Source: Paraburkholderia sp. BCC1886 (GTDB lineage: Bacteria; Pseudomonadota; Gammaproteobacteria; Burkholderiales; Burkholderiaceae). From it: a stretch of 64,000 nucleotides of DNA. A program made the position numbers and the translations under genes. Where the stretch lies: positions 248,001 to 312,000 of the forward strand of contig NZ_CAAJGK010000063.1 of NCBI RefSeq assembly GCF_900996245.1. Reading direction: 5' to 3'. Of this stretch, positions 27,538 through 36,522 are shown one piece after another (the stretch's first letter is position 1; each line of letters opens with the position of its first letter). The notes beneath the pieces are model-generated. The model saw only the letters and a program-made list of their open reading frames with translations. It did no database searches and was not told the origin of the DNA.

Positions 27538-28734
27538 TCAGCTCGTGATGATATGCAGCAGCCGCGCGCAATCGCGCCCCGCCGTGCGCGCCTCTTCGAG
27601 CGTCGCAGCCGTGAAGTTCACGTGACCCATCTTGCGGCCGCAACGCGCCTCTTCCTTGCCATACAGATGCAGGCGCGCTGCCGGCATCGCAGCGACTTCC
27701 TGCCACGGCGGCGTCACTGCCGCGCCCTTCGGCCCGCTCGGGAACCAGACGTCGCCGAGAATGTTCAGCATCACCGCCGGCGAGTGCTGGCGCGTGTCGC
27801 CGAGCGGCATGCCCGTCATCGCGCGCACCTGCTGCTCGAACTGACTCGTCGCGCAGGCATCTACCGTGTAGTGACCGGAATTGTGCGGACGTGGCGCCAT
27901 CTCGTTGGCGACCAGCGAGCCGTCTTCGAGAATGAAAAATTCGACGCACAGCACGCCGACATAGCCGAGCTTGTCGGCAATCTGCAGTGCGGCCTGCTGC
28001 GCCTGCTCGACGACCGTCGCGCTCGCATCCGGCGCGGGGACGATAGTGTGCGACAGCACGCCGTCGCGGTGTGTATTCTGCGCCAGCGGATACACCACCG
28101 ACGCGCCGCTCGCCGCTCGCGCAATCAACGCGGACACTTCGTACTTCAGCGGCAAGCGCTTTTCCAGCATGCAGGGCACGCCAGCCAGCGACGCATGCGC
28201 CTCGCGCACTTCCTCGGCATTGCGCACGCGAATCTGGCCTTTGCCGTCGTAACCCATGCGCGCCGTTTTGAGAATGCCGGGCAGTACGGCTTCAAGTTGG
28301 GCGTCGCCGAGCTCGGAGAGCGCCGCGGACGATTCGATCACCACGTGCGGCGCCACTGCCACGCCCGACGCCGCGATAAACCGCTTCTCGGCAATCCGGT
28401 CCTGCGCCACCGCGACGCAACGGCCGGCCGGACTCACGAACGTGGTTTTGGCCAGGAAGTCGAGGCTCGTTGCCGGCACGTTTTCGAACTCGGTCGAGAC
28501 CGCCGCGCACAACCGCGCGAGTTCGGTCAGCGACGCTTCGTCGTCGTACGCCGCACGAATATGACGATCGGCGACTGCACCCGCCGGACTGCTTTCGTCC
28601 GGGTCGAGCACGGCGACGCGATAGCCCATGGCCTGCGCGGCAAAACAGAACATGCGGCCGAGCTGGCCGCCACCGACCATGCCAAGCCATGCGCCGGGCA
28701 GAATCGGTGAAACCGGTGTGTTGTCTGGATTCAT
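27538..28734 (-). CDS. purK: 5-(carboxyamino)imidazole ribonucleotide synthase
   Basis: A 398-residue ATP-grasp enzyme. The N-terminal WLGMVGGGQLGRM is diagnostic, and the ATP-grasp core shows TARMGYDGKGQ and NEMAPRPHNSGHYT. It converts AIR, bicarbonate and ATP to N5-CAIR in purine synthesis. Start chosen at MNPDNTPVS; the 11-codon upstream extension is not supported. PurE, the next enzyme in the pathway, is encoded immediately upstream. Confidence 0.96.
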   Translation of the reverse strand: MNPDNTPVSPILPGAWLGMVGGGQLGRMFCFAAQAMGYRVAVLDPDESSPAGAVADRHIRAAYDDEASLTELARLCAAVSTEFENVPATSLDFLAKTTFVSPAGRCVAVAQDRIAEKRFIAASGVAVAPHVVIESSAALSELGDAQLEAVLPGILKTARMGYDGKGQIRVRNAEEVREAHASLAGVPCMLEKRLPLKYEVSALIARAASGASVVYPLAQNTHRDGVLSHTIVPAPDASATVVEQAQQAALQIADKLGYVGVLCVEFFILEDGSLVANEMAPRPHNSGHYTVDACATSQFEQQVRAMTGMPLGDTRQHSPAVMLNILGDVWFPSGPKGAAVTPPWQEVAAMPAARLHLYGKEEARCGRKMGHVNFTAATLEEARTAGRDCARLLHIITS

Positions 28735-28907
28735 CTTAGTGGTCGGTCGCGGCCGGCGCGCTCGCATAAAACGGAGCGCGTCGGCCGGGGGTCAGGCAAG
28801 GGGACTTCTGGAATCAATCAGCTTTGCGCTTCTACTTTGCTTCTCGTATGCCTCGCAAGCGAGTTACATCCGCGTCACAGTCGAGTCAGAGCGGCTTCAC
28901 ATCCGCT

Positions 28908-29426
28908 TCACAGCGCGGGCAGCACCATCGCATGCGCCGCCTGGTTCTGACGCAAACGGAACGCTGCGAGCTTGTCTGCAAACGCGGCGCTCGTGCCGCC
29001 GAGAATCGACACCGCGAACAACGCCGCGTTGGCCGCGCCCGCTTCGCCTATCGCAAACGTCGCCACCGGCACGCCCTTGGGCATCTGCACGATGGAGTGC
29101 AACGAGTCGACGCCCTTCAGATACTTGCTCGAGACCGGCACGCCGAGCACCGGCACCGTCGTCTTGGCGGCCAGCATGCCCGGCAGATGCGCCGCGCCGC
29201 CCGCACCCGCGATGATGGCGCGCAGGCCGCGTTCACGCGCGCTCCCGGCATAGGCGAACATCTCGTCGGGCATGCGATGCGCGGACACCACCTTCGCTTC
29301 GTACGGCACGCCGAATTCCTGCAGAATCGCCACGGCGTTTTTCATGACTTCCCAGTCGGAGCTGGAGCCCATCAGCACGCCGACCAGCGGCGCGTCGTGC
29401 GTATGGGCGGTTTGAGCTTCACTCAT
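28908..29426 (-). CDS. purE: 5-(carboxyamino)imidazole ribonucleotide mutase
   Basis: A 172-residue class I PurE: LMGSSSDWEVM, VVSAHRMPD and AGAGGAAHLPGM are the active-site signatures. It isomerises N5-CAIR to CAIR. The open frame extends far upstream over the end of purC, but homologues start at MSEAQTAH. It lies between purC and purK on the same strand. Confidence 0.96.
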   Translation of the reverse strand: MSEAQTAHTHDAPLVGVLMGSSSDWEVMKNAVAILQEFGVPYEAKVVSAHRMPDEMFAYAGSARERGLRAIIAGAGGAAHLPGMLAAKTTVPVLGVPVSSKYLKGVDSLHSIVQMPKGVPVATFAIGEAGAANAALFAVSILGGTSAAFADKLAAFRLRQNQAAHAMVLPAL

Positions 29427-29464
29427 CTTGTGGTTCCTGGTTTCCCGTTCGGCCAGCGCGTCGC

Positions 29465-30355
29465 TCAGGCGAGCTTTTGCCCGGTCAGACGTTCGAGCGC
29501 TTCCTGATACTTTTCGCCCGTCTTCGTGACGACTTCGTCCGGCAGCTTCGGCGCCGGCGGTTCTTTCTTCCAGGATTGGGTTTCGAGCCAGTCGCGCACG
29601 AACTGCTTGTCGAACGACGGCGGGTTGGTGCCGACCTTGTATTCGTCGGCCGGCCAGAAGCGCGAGGAATCGGCCGTCAACGCTTCGTCCATCAAATACA
29701 GCTTGCCGTGATCGTCCAGACCGAATTCGAATTTCGTGTCGGCGATGATGATGCCGCGCGTCGCCGCGTAGTCGGCGGCTTCCTTGTACAGCTTGATCGA
29801 GATGTCGCGAATGGTGGCCGACAGTTCGGTGCCGATGCGCCGTTCCATCTCGTCGTACGTGATGTTTTCGTCGTGGTGGCCCATCTCGGCCTTGGCTGCC
29901 GGCGTGAAAATCGGCTCGGGGAGCTTTTGTGCGTTCTGCAGGCCCGGCGGCAATTCGACGCCGCAAACCGAACCGGTCGCCTGGTAGTCTTTCCAGCCGC
30001 TGCCGGCCAGATAGCCGCGCACCACGGCTTCCACCAGAATTGGCTCGAGTCGCTTGACCACGACCGCGCGGCCCTTCACCTGCTCCGCTTCGTCGGCGGA
30101 CACCACCGACTCGGGCGCCACGCCCGTCAGGTGATTCGGCACCACGTGCTTGAGTTTCTCGAACCAGAAGTTGGCCATTTCGTTGAGCACGCGGCCCTTG
30201 TTCGGAATCGGCTCGCCCATGATGACGTCGAACGCCGACAGACGGTCGGTCGTGACGATCAGCAACTGGTCGTTGCCCACCGCATAGTTGTCGCGGACTT
30301 TACCGCGGCCGAGCAGCGGCAGCGAGCGGAGCGTGGATTCGTAAAGGGTAGACAT
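29465..30355 (-). CDS. purC: phosphoribosylaminoimidazole-succinocarboxamide synthase
   Basis: A 296-residue SAICAR synthase. GRGKVRDNYAVG near the N-terminus and EAVVRGYLAGSGWKDY and DTKFEFGLD further on are signature stretches. It ligates aspartate to CAIR with ATP, the step after PurE. It is first in a purC-purE-purK-tsaC run and lies behind fba, separated by a spacer with three hairpins. Confidence 0.96.
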   Translation of the reverse strand: MSTLYESTLRSLPLLGRGKVRDNYAVGNDQLLIVTTDRLSAFDVIMGEPIPNKGRVLNEMANFWFEKLKHVVPNHLTGVAPESVVSADEAEQVKGRAVVVKRLEPILVEAVVRGYLAGSGWKDYQATGSVCGVELPPGLQNAQKLPEPIFTPAAKAEMGHHDENITYDEMERRIGTELSATIRDISIKLYKEAADYAATRGIIIADTKFEFGLDDHGKLYLMDEALTADSSRFWPADEYKVGTNPPSFDKQFVRDWLETQSWKKEPPAPKLPDEVVTKTGEKYQEALERLTGQKLA

Positions 30356-30419
30356 CGTCGTGGTTCGCTAGAAATGGAACAAAAAGGGGACAAAAACTGT
30401 GACCCGAACAAAAGGGAAA

Positions 30420-30524
30420 CGCCGTTCCCCGGATGATGCGGGAACGGCGATCGAACGACAACCTGGCCGGATGGCCAGGCGCGCGGAAGATTGCGCGCCC
30501 GACGAAGCGTCGGTTGGCGCAATC
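30420..30524 (-). terminator. three tandem hairpins in the fba-purC spacer (terminator or attenuator)
   Basis: Within 105 bases are three perfect stems: GATTGCGC/GCGCAATC (30489-30524, with an inner CCGACG/CGTCGG), CCTGGCC/GGCCAGG (30462-30479) and a 10-base CGCCGTTCCC/GGGAACGGCG (30420-30449). On the minus strand the last is followed by TTTCCCTTTTG, an interrupted U-run. They would reduce readthrough from fba into purC. Confidence 0.6.
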
Positions 30525-30534
30525 TGATCAGAAC

Positions 30535-31599
30535 CTAGCGGACGACTTGCGCAAGCTCGCCAGCTTTGTACTTTTCCGCGATTTTATCAAGCGAAACCGG
30601 CTTGATCTTGCCAGCCTGGCCTTCGCAGCCGAATTGCGTATAACGCTCGATACAGATTTTCATCGCTGCGTCGCGCGCGGGCTTCAGGTAATCGCGGGGG
30701 TCGAACTTGCCCGGATTGGTCGCCATATAGCGGCGAATCGCGCCGGTAATGGCCAGACGCAGGTCGGTGTCGATATTGACCTTGCGCACGCCGTTCTTGA
30801 TACCTTCCTGGATTTCCTCGACCGGCACGCCGTAGGTTTCCTTCATGTCGCCGCCGAATTCACGGATCTCGGCCAGCAGTTCCTGCGGCACCGACGACGA
30901 GCCGTGCATCACCAGATGGGTGTTCGGAATGCGCTGGTGGATTTCCTTGATGCGCTGAATCGACAGAATATCGCCCGTGGGCTTCTTGCTGAACTTGTAC
31001 GCACCATGCGACGTGCCGATGGCAATCGCCAATGCATCGCACTGGGTCAGCTTGACGAAGTCGGCAGCCTGCTCCGGATCGGTCAGCAGTTGCTCGCGGG
31101 TCATCGTGCCTTCTGCGCCGTGGCCGTCTTCCTTGTCGCCCTTCATGGTTTCCAGCGAACCGAGCACGCCCAGTTCCGCTTCCACCGTGATCCCGATCGA
31201 ATGCGCCGCTTCCACCACCTTGCGCGACACGTCGACGTTGTACTCGTACGAAGCAACCGTCTTGCCGTCGGCTTCGAGCGAACCGTCCATCATCACGCTG
31301 GTGAAACCGCTGCGGATCGCCGCCATGCACACCGCCGGCGATTGCCCGTGATCCTGGTGCATCACGACCGGAATGTGCGGATACGACTCCACCGCCGCTT
31401 CGATCAGATGGCGCAGAAACGCTTCGCCCGCATACTTACGCGCGCCGGCCGAAGCCTGCATGATGACCGGTGCGTTGACCTTGTCGGCCGCCGCCATGAT
31501 CGCCTGCACCTGTTCCAGGTTGTTCACGTTGAATGCCGGAAGGCCATAACCGTTTTCCGCGGCATGGTCCAGCAGTTGACGCATTGATACGAGAGGCAT
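30535..31599 (-). CDS. fba: class II fructose-1,6-bisphosphate aldolase
   Basis: A 354-residue zinc-dependent aldolase. It starts MPLVSMRQLLDHAAENGYGL. VVMHQDHGQS contains metal-binding histidine, and TSVMMDGSLE and KVNIDTDLRLA are conserved. It interconverts fructose-1,6-bisphosphate with DHAP and glyceraldehyde-3-phosphate. It lies downstream of pyk and pgk, grouping three glycolytic genes on the same strand. The frame extends 33 codons upstream but without homology. Confidence 0.97.
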   Translation of the reverse strand: MPLVSMRQLLDHAAENGYGLPAFNVNNLEQVQAIMAAADKVNAPVIMQASAGARKYAGEAFLRHLIEAAVESYPHIPVVMHQDHGQSPAVCMAAIRSGFTSVMMDGSLEADGKTVASYEYNVDVSRKVVEAAHSIGITVEAELGVLGSLETMKGDKEDGHGAEGTMTREQLLTDPEQAADFVKLTQCDALAIAIGTSHGAYKFSKKPTGDILSIQRIKEIHQRIPNTHLVMHGSSSVPQELLAEIREFGGDMKETYGVPVEEIQEGIKNGVRKVNIDTDLRLAITGAIRRYMATNPGKFDPRDYLKPARDAAMKICIERYTQFGCEGQAGKIKPVSLDKIAEKYKAGELAQVVR

Positions 31600-31826
31600 G
31601 CTGTCACTCCTTAGATTGAAACGAATTCTGTGCCGCTGACGGCCGCCGTTCTTTTTTTGGGCGATTTTATCGCGAAGCAAACCGCATACCCGTTTCACAC
31701 GTTCCCTAAGGCGCCGTGCCCAGCACGCGCAATCGAAGTCCGTGTGCCGCCTCTCGCGGGGTGTGCGGGCCTGCTTCGCTCATCGAGCCCGTGACGGTCG
31801 AGCCATCTACAACCTGTTCAACGCAT

Positions 31827-33263
31827 TCAATACGGTTCGCCGACCCGCACGATCTTCAGCGTGTTCGTGCCGCCCGCCTGACCCATCGGCTCGCCGACCG
31901 TCAGCACCACCATGTCGCCGCGCGACGCGTAACCCTTGCTGACCACGGTTTCCAGCGCCTGTTGCAACGCGATGTCGCGGTCGGTGTTGGTGTCCAGATG
32001 CAGCGACGTCACGTTGCGGTACAGCGCCATGGCGCGCTCGCTGCCGACCCGCGGCGTGAGCGCGAAAATCGGCACGTGCGACCAGTGGCGAGACATCCAC
32101 AGCGCGGTCGAACCGGACTCGGTCAACGCCACGATCGCCTTCGCGCCCAGGTGATAGGCGGTGAACAGCGCGCCCATCGCGATCGACTGGTCGATGCGCG
32201 TGAACGTGCGGTCGAGGAAATCCTTGTCCAGCTCCGACTGCTCCGATTTCTCGGCTTCGAGGCAAATGGCCGCCATCGTTTCGATGGTTTCCACCGGGTA
32301 CTTGCCGGCCGCCGATTCCGCCGACAGCATCACCGCGTCCGTGCCGTCCAGCACCGCGTTCGCGACGTCCGACACTTCGGCGCGGGTCGGCACCGGTGCG
32401 TAGATCATCGACTCCATCATCTGGGTCGCGGTGATCACGAACTTGTTCGATTCGCGCGCCATACGGATCATCCGCTTTTGCAGCGCGGGGACTGCGGCAT
32501 TCCCCACTTCCACGGCCAGATCGCCACGCGCGACCATGATGCCGTCCGATGCGTCCAGAATCCCCTGCAGCGCAGGAATGGCTTCCGCGCGCTCGATTTT
32601 GGCGATCATCTTCGGCTTGATGCCGTGCGGCGCGCCGGCGATATTCGCGAGCTGACGGGCCATTTCCATGTCCGTCGCGTTCTTCGGAAACGATACCGCG
32701 ACAAAATCGACACCGATCGACATCGCCGTGCGGATGTCTTCCATGTCCTTCGCGGTGAGCGCCGGCGCGGACAGTCCGCCGCCTTGCCGGTTGATGCCCT
32801 TGTTGTTCGACAACTCGCCGCCAATCTTGACGACCGTGTGGATCTCGCTGCCGATCACGCGCTGGACGTCCAGCACGATCAGGCCGTCGTTGAGCAGCAG
32901 CACGTCGCCCGATTTCAGGTCGCGCGGCAAGTCCTTGTAGTCGAGGCCGGCGCGCTGTTCGTTACCCAGTTCACAGTCGGCGTCGAGAATGAACGGCTCG
33001 CCGGCCGTCAGCAGGATCTTGCCGTTCTCGAATTTGCCGACGCGGATTTTCGGGCCTTGCAGGTCGGCCATGATGGCCACTTCGCGGCCGGCCTGACGGG
33101 CCGCCTCGCGCACGAATTCGGCGCGCTGGCGGTGGTCGTCGGCGGTGCCGTGCGAAAAATTGAGCCGGACGACATCCAGTCCGGCATGAATCATCTTGAG
33201 CAGAATTTCCGGCGTGCTGGAAGCCGGGCCGATGGTGGCGACAATCTTGGTGGCGCGATGCAT
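31827..33263 (-). CDS. pyk: pyruvate kinase
   Basis: A 478-residue enzyme starting MHRATKIVATIGPASS with a strong GAGGAG ribosome binding site 8 bases upstream. NFSHGTADDH, the MVARGDLAVEVG active-site signature and TQMMESM are present. It converts phosphoenolpyruvate and ADP to pyruvate and ATP. The frame is open for another 119 codons upstream to a GTG at 33620, but that part is Pro/Ala-rich and unlike any pyruvate kinase. Confidence 0.96.
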   Translation of the reverse strand: MHRATKIVATIGPASSTPEILLKMIHAGLDVVRLNFSHGTADDHRQRAEFVREAARQAGREVAIMADLQGPKIRVGKFENGKILLTAGEPFILDADCELGNEQRAGLDYKDLPRDLKSGDVLLLNDGLIVLDVQRVIGSEIHTVVKIGGELSNNKGINRQGGGLSAPALTAKDMEDIRTAMSIGVDFVAVSFPKNATDMEMARQLANIAGAPHGIKPKMIAKIERAEAIPALQGILDASDGIMVARGDLAVEVGNAAVPALQKRMIRMARESNKFVITATQMMESMIYAPVPTRAEVSDVANAVLDGTDAVMLSAESAAGKYPVETIETMAAICLEAEKSEQSELDKDFLDRTFTRIDQSIAMGALFTAYHLGAKAIVALTESGSTALWMSRHWSHVPIFALTPRVGSERAMALYRNVTSLHLDTNTDRDIALQQALETVVSKGYASRGDMVVLTVGEPMGQAGGTNTLKIVRVGEPY

Positions 33264-33621
33264 GAGTCTCCTCGTCTGGGTTTGATCGCTGGAAAGAGCG
33301 CTGCGAGTCGGATGCGGAGGCTGCGCACCGAAGAAAGCTGGCTGGGGCTGCGCGCCGGTTGAAACCGGCGTCGCTTTATTGTGTGAAGCGGTGTTCGGGA
33401 GCAGGACTGGAGGAGCGGGCGTGGGCACGGGGGTGGAGTCGGGCGTCTGCAAGGGCGTCTGCACGGCCGCCTGCGAGGACTCCGGCTGGGGCGCCGGAAC
33501 TGGCGCGACCACCGCAGCGGCGCGCACGGCGCGCTCCCCTGCCGATCCTGCCGCCGTATTGCGCGGCGCCTGAGCGCCGCGCCCCTTTGCCGACTTCGCC
33601 GTTGGGGAGCGTGTCGCCACG
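33264..33621 (-). other. pyk-pgk spacer with a long in-frame Pro/Ala-rich open stretch
   Basis: A 358-base spacer. In the pyk frame it is open from a GTG at 33620, one base after the pgk stop, and would encode a Pro/Ala/Gln/Thr-rich peptide joined directly to pyk. A GC-rich palindrome (GCGCGGCGC/GCGCCGCGC, near 33560-33585) overlaps it. It may be non-coding GC-rich spacer or a poorly translated extension. Confidence 0.5.
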
Positions 33622-34815
33622 TTAAGCCCGCGATTCCAGCACTTCGACGGCGGGCAGCTTCTTGCCTTCGAGGAACTCGAGGAAAGCGCCGCCGCCCGTC
33701 GAGATATAGCTGACCTGGTCGTGAATGCCGTATTTGGCGATGGCTGCGAGCGTATCGCCGCCGCCTGCGATCGAGAACGCCGACGACCTGGCGATCGCCT
33801 CGGCCAGCGTTTTGGTGCCGTTGCCGAACTGGTCGAATTCGAACACGCCGACCGGGCCGTTCCACACGACCGTGCCGGCTTTTTCCAGCTGCGCGGCCAG
33901 TACCTTGGCGGTTTCCGGTCCGATATCGAGGATCATGTCGTCGTCTTCGACGTCCGCCACGGCCTTGATCTCGGCCTTGGCGGCCGGCGAAAACTCCTTC
34001 GCCGTGACCACGTCGACCGGGATCGGTACCGACGCACCGCGCGCCTTGGCCGCGTCGATGATGGCCTTCGCGTCGCCGACCAGATCGGCTTCGGCCAGCG
34101 ACTTGCCGATTTTCAGGCCCGCGGCCAGCATGAACGTGTTGGCGATGCCCCCGCCGACGATCAGCTGATCGACCTTCTCGGCGAGCGACTTCAGGATGGT
34201 GAGCTTGGTGGACACCTTCGAGCCGGCCACGATGGCGACCAGCGGGCGCTTCGGCGCGCCCAGCGCCTTACCGAGCGCTTCCAGTTCGGCGGCGAGCAGC
34301 GGGCCGGCACAGGCGACCGGCGCGTATTTCGCGATGCCGTGGGTGGTGGCCTCGGCACGGTGCGCGGTGCCAAACGCGTCGTTCACGTAGATGTCGCAGA
34401 GCTTCGCCATTTTCTGCGCGAGCTCGTCGGAGTCTTTCTTCTCGCCCTTGTTGACGCGGCAGTTTTCCAGCAGCACGACATGGCCCGGCGCCACGTTCAC
34501 GCCGTTTTCGACCCAGTTCGCGACCAACGGCACGTCGCGGCCGAGCAGTTCGGCGAGACGTTTGGCGACCGGCGCGAGCGAATCTTCCGGCTTGAAATCG
34601 CCCTCGGTCGGGCGGCCCAGGTGCGAGGTGACCATCACGGCAGCGCCCGCCTCGAGCGCGTCCTTGATAGCCGGCACGGAGGCGCGTATGCGGGTGTCTT
34701 CGGTGATGTTGCCTTGATCGTCCTGCGGCACGTTCAGATCCGCGCGAATGAACACGCGTTGACCGGCTAGCTTGCCTTCGGCGATCAGATCGGTGAGACG
34801 CAATACCTTAGTCAT
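33622..34815 (-). CDS. pgk: phosphoglycerate kinase
   Basis: A 397-residue enzyme. The start MTKVLRLTDLIAEGKL was chosen over a 39-codon Pro-rich extension. RVFIRADLNVP and SHLGRPTEG are substrate-binding signatures; the C-terminal GGGDTLAAI and STGGGAFLEFLEG loops bind the nucleotide. It transfers the phosphate of 1,3-bisphosphoglycerate to ADP. First of the minus-strand glycolytic series. Confidence 0.97.
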   Translation of the reverse strand: MTKVLRLTDLIAEGKLAGQRVFIRADLNVPQDDQGNITEDTRIRASVPAIKDALEAGAAVMVTSHLGRPTEGDFKPEDSLAPVAKRLAELLGRDVPLVANWVENGVNVAPGHVVLLENCRVNKGEKKDSDELAQKMAKLCDIYVNDAFGTAHRAEATTHGIAKYAPVACAGPLLAAELEALGKALGAPKRPLVAIVAGSKVSTKLTILKSLAEKVDQLIVGGGIANTFMLAAGLKIGKSLAEADLVGDAKAIIDAAKARGASVPIPVDVVTAKEFSPAAKAEIKAVADVEDDDMILDIGPETAKVLAAQLEKAGTVVWNGPVGVFEFDQFGNGTKTLAEAIARSSAFSIAGGGDTLAAIAKYGIHDQVSYISTGGGAFLEFLEGKKLPAVEVLESRA

Positions 34816-35205
34816 GGGCTTGGGTGCGAGTTGATGAGAAGGCGGTGGCGGACGGCGCACTGACGCTCCGGCGCGGTGGACTTCAGCGCTTCGGCACGGC
34901 AGCGGCTCCACTGAATCGGGTGCCGGCGGCATGGCTGCGGCTCACGCGCCTTCCTGCAACGGCGCGCTTATCCCGGAAAAAACGCATTTTAACCGATCCC
35001 CATGACCTTCTGACCCGCAACTGGGCGAATGTCCCGTATTTGAAAGTCCCGCCGCCAAGGCTGCGGCGGCGCCGGACTGGAATTATGCGCGCGCCGAATT
35101 ATAGCGCCGTGAATGCGGCCGAATGCCCGTTTCGTGTGCAAAAGACGCTAAAATGACGCTCCTCGCAAGACCTCACAACCGCACAAGCACCTGTTGGAGA
35201 ATCGT
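34816..35205. other. divergent promoter region between pgk and ilvE
   Basis: 390 bases with no credible gene. A TAAAAT at 35149-35154 may be the -10 element of ilvE, with no convincing -35. A GGAGA ribosome binding site precedes ilvE. No attenuator or leader peptide rich in branched-chain codons is apparent. Confidence 0.45.
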
Positions 35206-36129
35206 ATGTCAATGGCCGACCGCGACGGCAAGATCTGGATGGATGGCAAGCTCATCGACTGGCGCGACGCCAAGATCCACGTCCTTACCCACACGCTGCA
35301 TTACGGCATGGGCGTCTTCGAAGGCGTGCGCGCCTACAAGACGGTCGACGGCGGCACGGCCATTTTCCGGCTGCAGGAGCACACCAGGCGGCTTCTGAAT
35401 TCGGCCAAGATTTTCCAGATGGACGTTCCCTACGACCACGAAACGCTGGCCGCCGCGCAGTGCGAAGTGGTCCGCGAGAACAAGCTGGAATCGTGTTATC
35501 TGCGCCCGATCATCTGGGTCGGTTCGGAAAAGCTGGGTGTCTCGGCCAAGGGCAACACCATCCACACGGCCATCGCCGCGTGGCCGTGGGGCGCCTACCT
35601 CGGTGAAGACGGCATTGCCAAGGGCATCCGCGTGAAGACGTCGTCGTTCACGCGCCATCACGTGAACGTTTCCATGGTCCGCGCCAAGGCGTCGGGCTGG
35701 TACGTCAACTCGATCCTCGCCAACCAGGAGGCCATTACCGACGGCTACGACGAAGCGCTGCTGCTCGACGTCGACGGTTATGTGTCGGAAGGTTCGGGCG
35801 AAAACTTCTTCCTCGTGAACAACGGCAAGCTGTACACGCCGGACCTGGCCTCGTGCCTCGACGGCATTACGCGCGACACCATCATCACGCTGGCGCGCGA
35901 CGCAGGTATCGAAGTCATCGAGAAGCGCATCACCCGCGACGAGGTCTACACCTGCGACGAAGCGTTCTTCACCGGCACGGCCGCCGAAGTCACGCCTATC
36001 CGCGAACTCGACAACCGCACGATCGGCTCGGGCGCGCGTGGCCCGATCACGGAAAAGCTGCAGTCGGGCTTCTTCGATATCGTGAACGGCAAGAGCGAGA
36101 AGTACGCGCACTGGCTCACGAAAATCTGA
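35206..36129 (+). CDS. ilvE: branched-chain amino acid aminotransferase
   Basis: A 307-residue fold-type IV PLP enzyme. LHYGMGVFEGVRAY, the VRAKASGWYVNS stretch carrying the PLP lysine, and EGSGENFFLV are diagnostic. It transaminates valine, leucine and isoleucine with 2-oxoglutarate. The start is the ATG at 35206 (MSMADRDGK) behind GGAGA; a TTG four codons upstream is possible. The small zinc-finger gene follows 52 bases later. Confidence 0.95.
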   Translation: MSMADRDGKIWMDGKLIDWRDAKIHVLTHTLHYGMGVFEGVRAYKTVDGGTAIFRLQEHTRRLLNSAKIFQMDVPYDHETLAAAQCEVVRENKLESCYLRPIIWVGSEKLGVSAKGNTIHTAIAAWPWGAYLGEDGIAKGIRVKTSSFTRHHVNVSMVRAKASGWYVNSILANQEAITDGYDEALLLDVDGYVSEGSGENFFLVNNGKLYTPDLASCLDGITRDTIITLARDAGIEVIEKRITRDEVYTCDEAFFTGTAAEVTPIRELDNRTIGSGARGPITEKLQSGFFDIVNGKSEKYAHWLTKI

Positions 36130-36181
36130 CGCGCGCTGTCCGACGCGCGCCGCCCGCACCCTGCATACAACGAGAAAGTCC

Positions 36182-36376
36182 ATGAGCGAAATCAAGGAAA
36201 TGCCGCTGGTCGAACTGTCGGCGAAAGACCTGCCGGCTTACTGCCCGAATCCGGCCATGCCGCGCTGGAGCGCCCATCCGCGCGTCTTTATCGATGTGAC
36301 GCATGGCGAAGCCAAATGCCCGTACTGCAGCACGCGTTACAAGCTGCGCGACGGCGAAGTGGTCAAGGGTCATTGA
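36182..36376 (+). CDS. small zinc-finger (CHCC-type) protein
   Basis: A 64-residue protein with the CHCC zinc-finger pattern of the NDUFS6-like family: C at AYCPNP, H at SAHPRVF, and a KCPYCSTRYKL pair of cysteines. In Burkholderiaceae it regularly follows ilvE and precedes waaF. Its function is unknown; the eukaryotic relative is a complex I accessory subunit. Its small size is normal for the family. Confidence 0.9.
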   Translation: MSEIKEMPLVELSAKDLPAYCPNPAMPRWSAHPRVFIDVTHGEAKCPYCSTRYKLRDGEVVKGH

Positions 36377-36522
36377 ACCCACGCCGCTCTACGCACGCAG
36401 AATGCTGAACGACGAGTGCGGGGCGGCGCGGCCGAACCCGCGCCGCTTCCCTTTCTTACCTACCCGAACGCCACGCGCCTCGCGCGCGCGGCGCTTCGCT
36501 TCGACACCGGATATTCCCTCTG

